From Rikenellaceae bacterium (GTDB lineage: Bacteria; Bacteroidota; Bacteroidia; Bacteroidales; Rikenellaceae), in contig SUZR01000010.1 of NCBI GenBank assembly GCA_015059845.1, positions 1 to 64,000 of the forward strand: a stretch of 64,000 nucleotides of DNA, written 5' to 3'. The first letter of the stretch is position 1. Each line of letters begins with the position of its first letter. The notes beneath the pieces were generated by a model. The model was not told the origin of the DNA, made no database searches, and saw nothing but the letters and a program-made list of their open reading frames with translations. This document shows positions 62,409 to 64,000 of the stretch, piece after piece. The position numbers and the translations under genes are program-made.

Positions 62409-63239
62409 ATGAAAGTAGGACACATTCAAACACTGAAGGTAAACCGCATATCGGACTATGGTCTGTATCTGGTCGATGATGAAGGGCAGGAGGTTTTGCT
62501 CCCCAATCGTTATGTATCGCTCACCAATGCCATAGGTGACGAGATTGAGGTATTCGTATATCACGACTCGGAGGACCGTCTGGTTGCAACCACCGACCGC
62601 CCGCTCATCACCGAGGGACGTGCGGCATACCTGAAGGTCGTTGACAAGAATATACACGGTGCTTTCCTGGATTGGGGTCTTAAGGGTAAAGATTTGTTCC
62701 TGCCCAACCGTAACCAGCAGGGAGGCGTCTTAGCTGGCCGTAGCTATATCGTATGGCTGTATGTTGACAATATTACGGGTCGTTGCGTAGCTACAATGAA
62801 ACTCAAGCCATTCATCGACAACGATATAATCACCGTCAAGCCGCGCCAGAAGGTTGATATTCTGATTGCTTCCGAAAGCCCTATCGGCTACCGCGCCATC
62901 ATCGACTCTCGCCATTGGGGTATGGTTTACAAAAACCAGATTTTCCAGAAGGTGCAGATTGGCGACCGTCTGGAGGGATTCGTTCGCCGCATCACCGACG
63001 ACAACCGCATAGACCTCTCACTGCGACAGGAGGGATACGATGGCGTTGCCACTTCGGCAGAGAGTTTGCTCTCTATCATAAAAGAGAATGGTGGCTCACT
63101 GCCCGTAGGTGATGACTCATCACCCGAGCAGATTCACGCCGCAACACAGATGAGCAAGAAGGTATTCAAGCGCGCCGTAGGTATGCTCCTCAAGCGCGGA
63201 GCTATCACAGCCGACAGATTTGAAATACGCGAGAAATAA
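62409..63239 (+). CDS. CvfB-like S1 RNA-binding protein
   Basis: 276 residues made of three S1-type OB folds and a C-terminal winged helix: MKVGHIQTLKVNRISDYGLYLVD in separate blocks opens the first, GAFLDWGLKGKDLFLP the second, FVRRITDDNRIDLSLRQEGY the third, and SKKVFKRAVGMLLKRGAI the winged helix. This matches CvfB/YitL proteins that bind single-stranded RNA. A TTG start at 62388 overlaps the -7 box and was rejected. The methyltransferase start overlaps this stop by one base. Confidence 0.88.
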   Translation: MKVGHIQTLKVNRISDYGLYLVDDEGQEVLLPNRYVSLTNAIGDEIEVFVYHDSEDRLVATTDRPLITEGRAAYLKVVDKNIHGAFLDWGLKGKDLFLPNRNQQGGVLAGRSYIVWLYVDNITGRCVATMKLKPFIDNDIITVKPRQKVDILIASESPIGYRAIIDSRHWGMVYKNQIFQKVQIGDRLEGFVRRITDDNRIDLSLRQEGYDGVATSAESLLSIIKENGGSLPVGDDSSPEQIHAATQMSKKVFKRAVGMLLKRGAITADRFEIREK

Positions 63240-64000
63240 TGGCAGGTATTCACACAGCAGAGAGAGTTTCCAATCGTGACGCATCGGACAACTACGTCTT
63301 CCAGCGCTCCATTTTAGCCTATTACAAGGCGGCGGAGCTGGTGCAGGGCGACGTACTGGAGATTGGTACGGGTATGGGCTATGGCGTAGAGGTCGTAGCG
63401 CCCTCCACCAAGCAATACGTTACCATCGACAAGAGTTGCGCATACAACGTGGAGCTACCCTCCAATGCTGAATTTCGACAGATGGCCGTGCCGCCACTCG
63501 ATTTCGCGGACGAGAGCTTCGATTATGTAATCTCGTTTCAGGTTATTGAGCATATCAAGCAAGACCACGAATTCGTAAAGGAGGTGTATCGTGTACTGCG
63601 CAAGGGTGGCGTCTTTATCGTTTCGACGCCCAACGCCCCGATGTCGCTTACACGCAACCCGTGGCACGTACGAGAGTACACATCACAGGAGCTAAAGGAG
63701 TTGCTGTCGAAGGATTTCTCGCAGGTCGAGATGATGGGTGTAAAGGGGAACGAGAAGATTATGGAGTATTACGAGGCTAATCGCCGCGGTGTGGAACGCA
63801 TAACACGCTTCGATATCCTCGATTTGCAGCACCGCCTGCCACGATGGATGTTGCAGATTCCATACGATATTCTCAACCGTCTGAATCGCCGCCGCCTGCT
63901 CAACCAGAACAACGAGCTGACCTCTTCGATAACGATGGACGACTATCACGTAGGCCCTGTATCGGATGATTGCTTCGATTTGTATTTCATCGCACGAAAA
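63239..64000 (+). CDS. Class I SAM-dependent methyltransferase, 3' end outside the window
   Basis: An open frame of 254 codons from ATG 63239 (TAATG overlap with the previous stop) to the last base of the window, with no stop yet. The start is MAGIHTAERVSNRDASDNY; VLEIGTGMGYG is the SAM-binding motif I, DFADESFDYVISFQVIEHI motif II/III region, and LRKGGVFIVSTPN motif IV. It is a Methyltransf_11-type fold. Substrate unknown. Coupling to the CvfB-like gene suggests co-transcription. Confidence 0.88.
   Translation, partial: MAGIHTAERVSNRDASDNYVFQRSILAYYKAAELVQGDVLEIGTGMGYGVEVVAPSTKQYVTIDKSCAYNVELPSNAEFRQMAVPPLDFADESFDYVISFQVIEHIKQDHEFVKEVYRVLRKGGVFIVSTPNAPMSLTRNPWHVREYTSQELKELLSKDFSQVEMMGVKGNEKIMEYYEANRRGVERITRFDILDLQHRLPRWMLQIPYDILNRLNRRRLLNQNNELTSSITMDDYHVGPVSDDCFDLYFIARK

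Overview
This window looks like chromosomal DNA from a gut Bacteroidota (order Bacteroidales); an Alistipes-like Rikenellaceae is my best guess from protein style, not proof. The signs are: promoters of the Bacteroides type (TTG or TTTG, 19-20 bases, TAnnTTTG) and no Shine-Dalgarno motifs; an Na+-translocating NADH:quinone reductase operon; a PPi-type phosphofructokinase; NigD-like and DUF4878 lipoproteins; a BlaI/BlaR1-like pair carrying TonB C-terminal domains; and standalone biotin-dependent carboxyltransferase. No rRNA, CRISPR array, intact transposon or prophage is visible.

Layout. 1-9.1 kb: a DUF819 membrane protein, then leftward operons for an outer-membrane barrel, an acyltransferase and a BASS transporter, and for a GH3 glycosidase and an acyltransferase-3 protein. 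9.4-11.3 kb: tRNA-Lys, a YbaK deacylase and two small lipoproteins. 11.3-16.6 kb: a tightly coupled leftward operon of a sodium:solute symporter, an amidase with an inserted domain, and a second BASS transporter. 16.8-20.5 kb: biotin carboxyltransferase, YkvA and an MFS carrier. 20.5-27.7 kb: AsmA, a large receiver/ATP-grasp protein, a C_GCAxxG_C_C protein, MscL and a HAD phosphatase. 28-31.4 kb: BlaI, an M56 peptidase and a NigD-like lipoprotein, followed by an unusual 120-base inverted-repeat element. 31.6-34 kb: PPi-phosphofructokinase and a secreted TIM-barrel lipoprotein.

34.2-37.0 kb holds the most interesting system: a three-gene operon of a steroid 5-alpha-reductase that resembles the animal SRD5A enzymes, an Old Yellow Enzyme-type ene-reductase and a short-chain dehydrogenase. 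Together these could reduce the A ring of 3-oxo-delta4 steroids or bile acids and set the 3-hydroxyl. The operon lies behind a TAnnTTTG box and a 13-base direct repeat spaced by 21 bases.

37-41.6 kb: cold-shock protein, MBL-fold hydrolase, CocE/S15 hydrolase, an ion-channel-like protein with an altered filter, tRNA-Met and tRNA-Pro. 41.8-47.6 kb: the complete nqrABCDEF operon. 47.8-50 kb: TatD-like, TcdA-like and D-2-hydroxyacid dehydrogenase. 50-54.3 kb: gpmI and alaS. 54.3-64 kb: two tandem M23 peptidases, AddB- and AddA-like recombination nucleases, a CvfB-like S1 protein and a methyltransferase cut by the window end.

Where an upstream in-frame TTG or GTG would extend a gene, I chose the ATG that begins the signal peptide or the conserved domain and said so.
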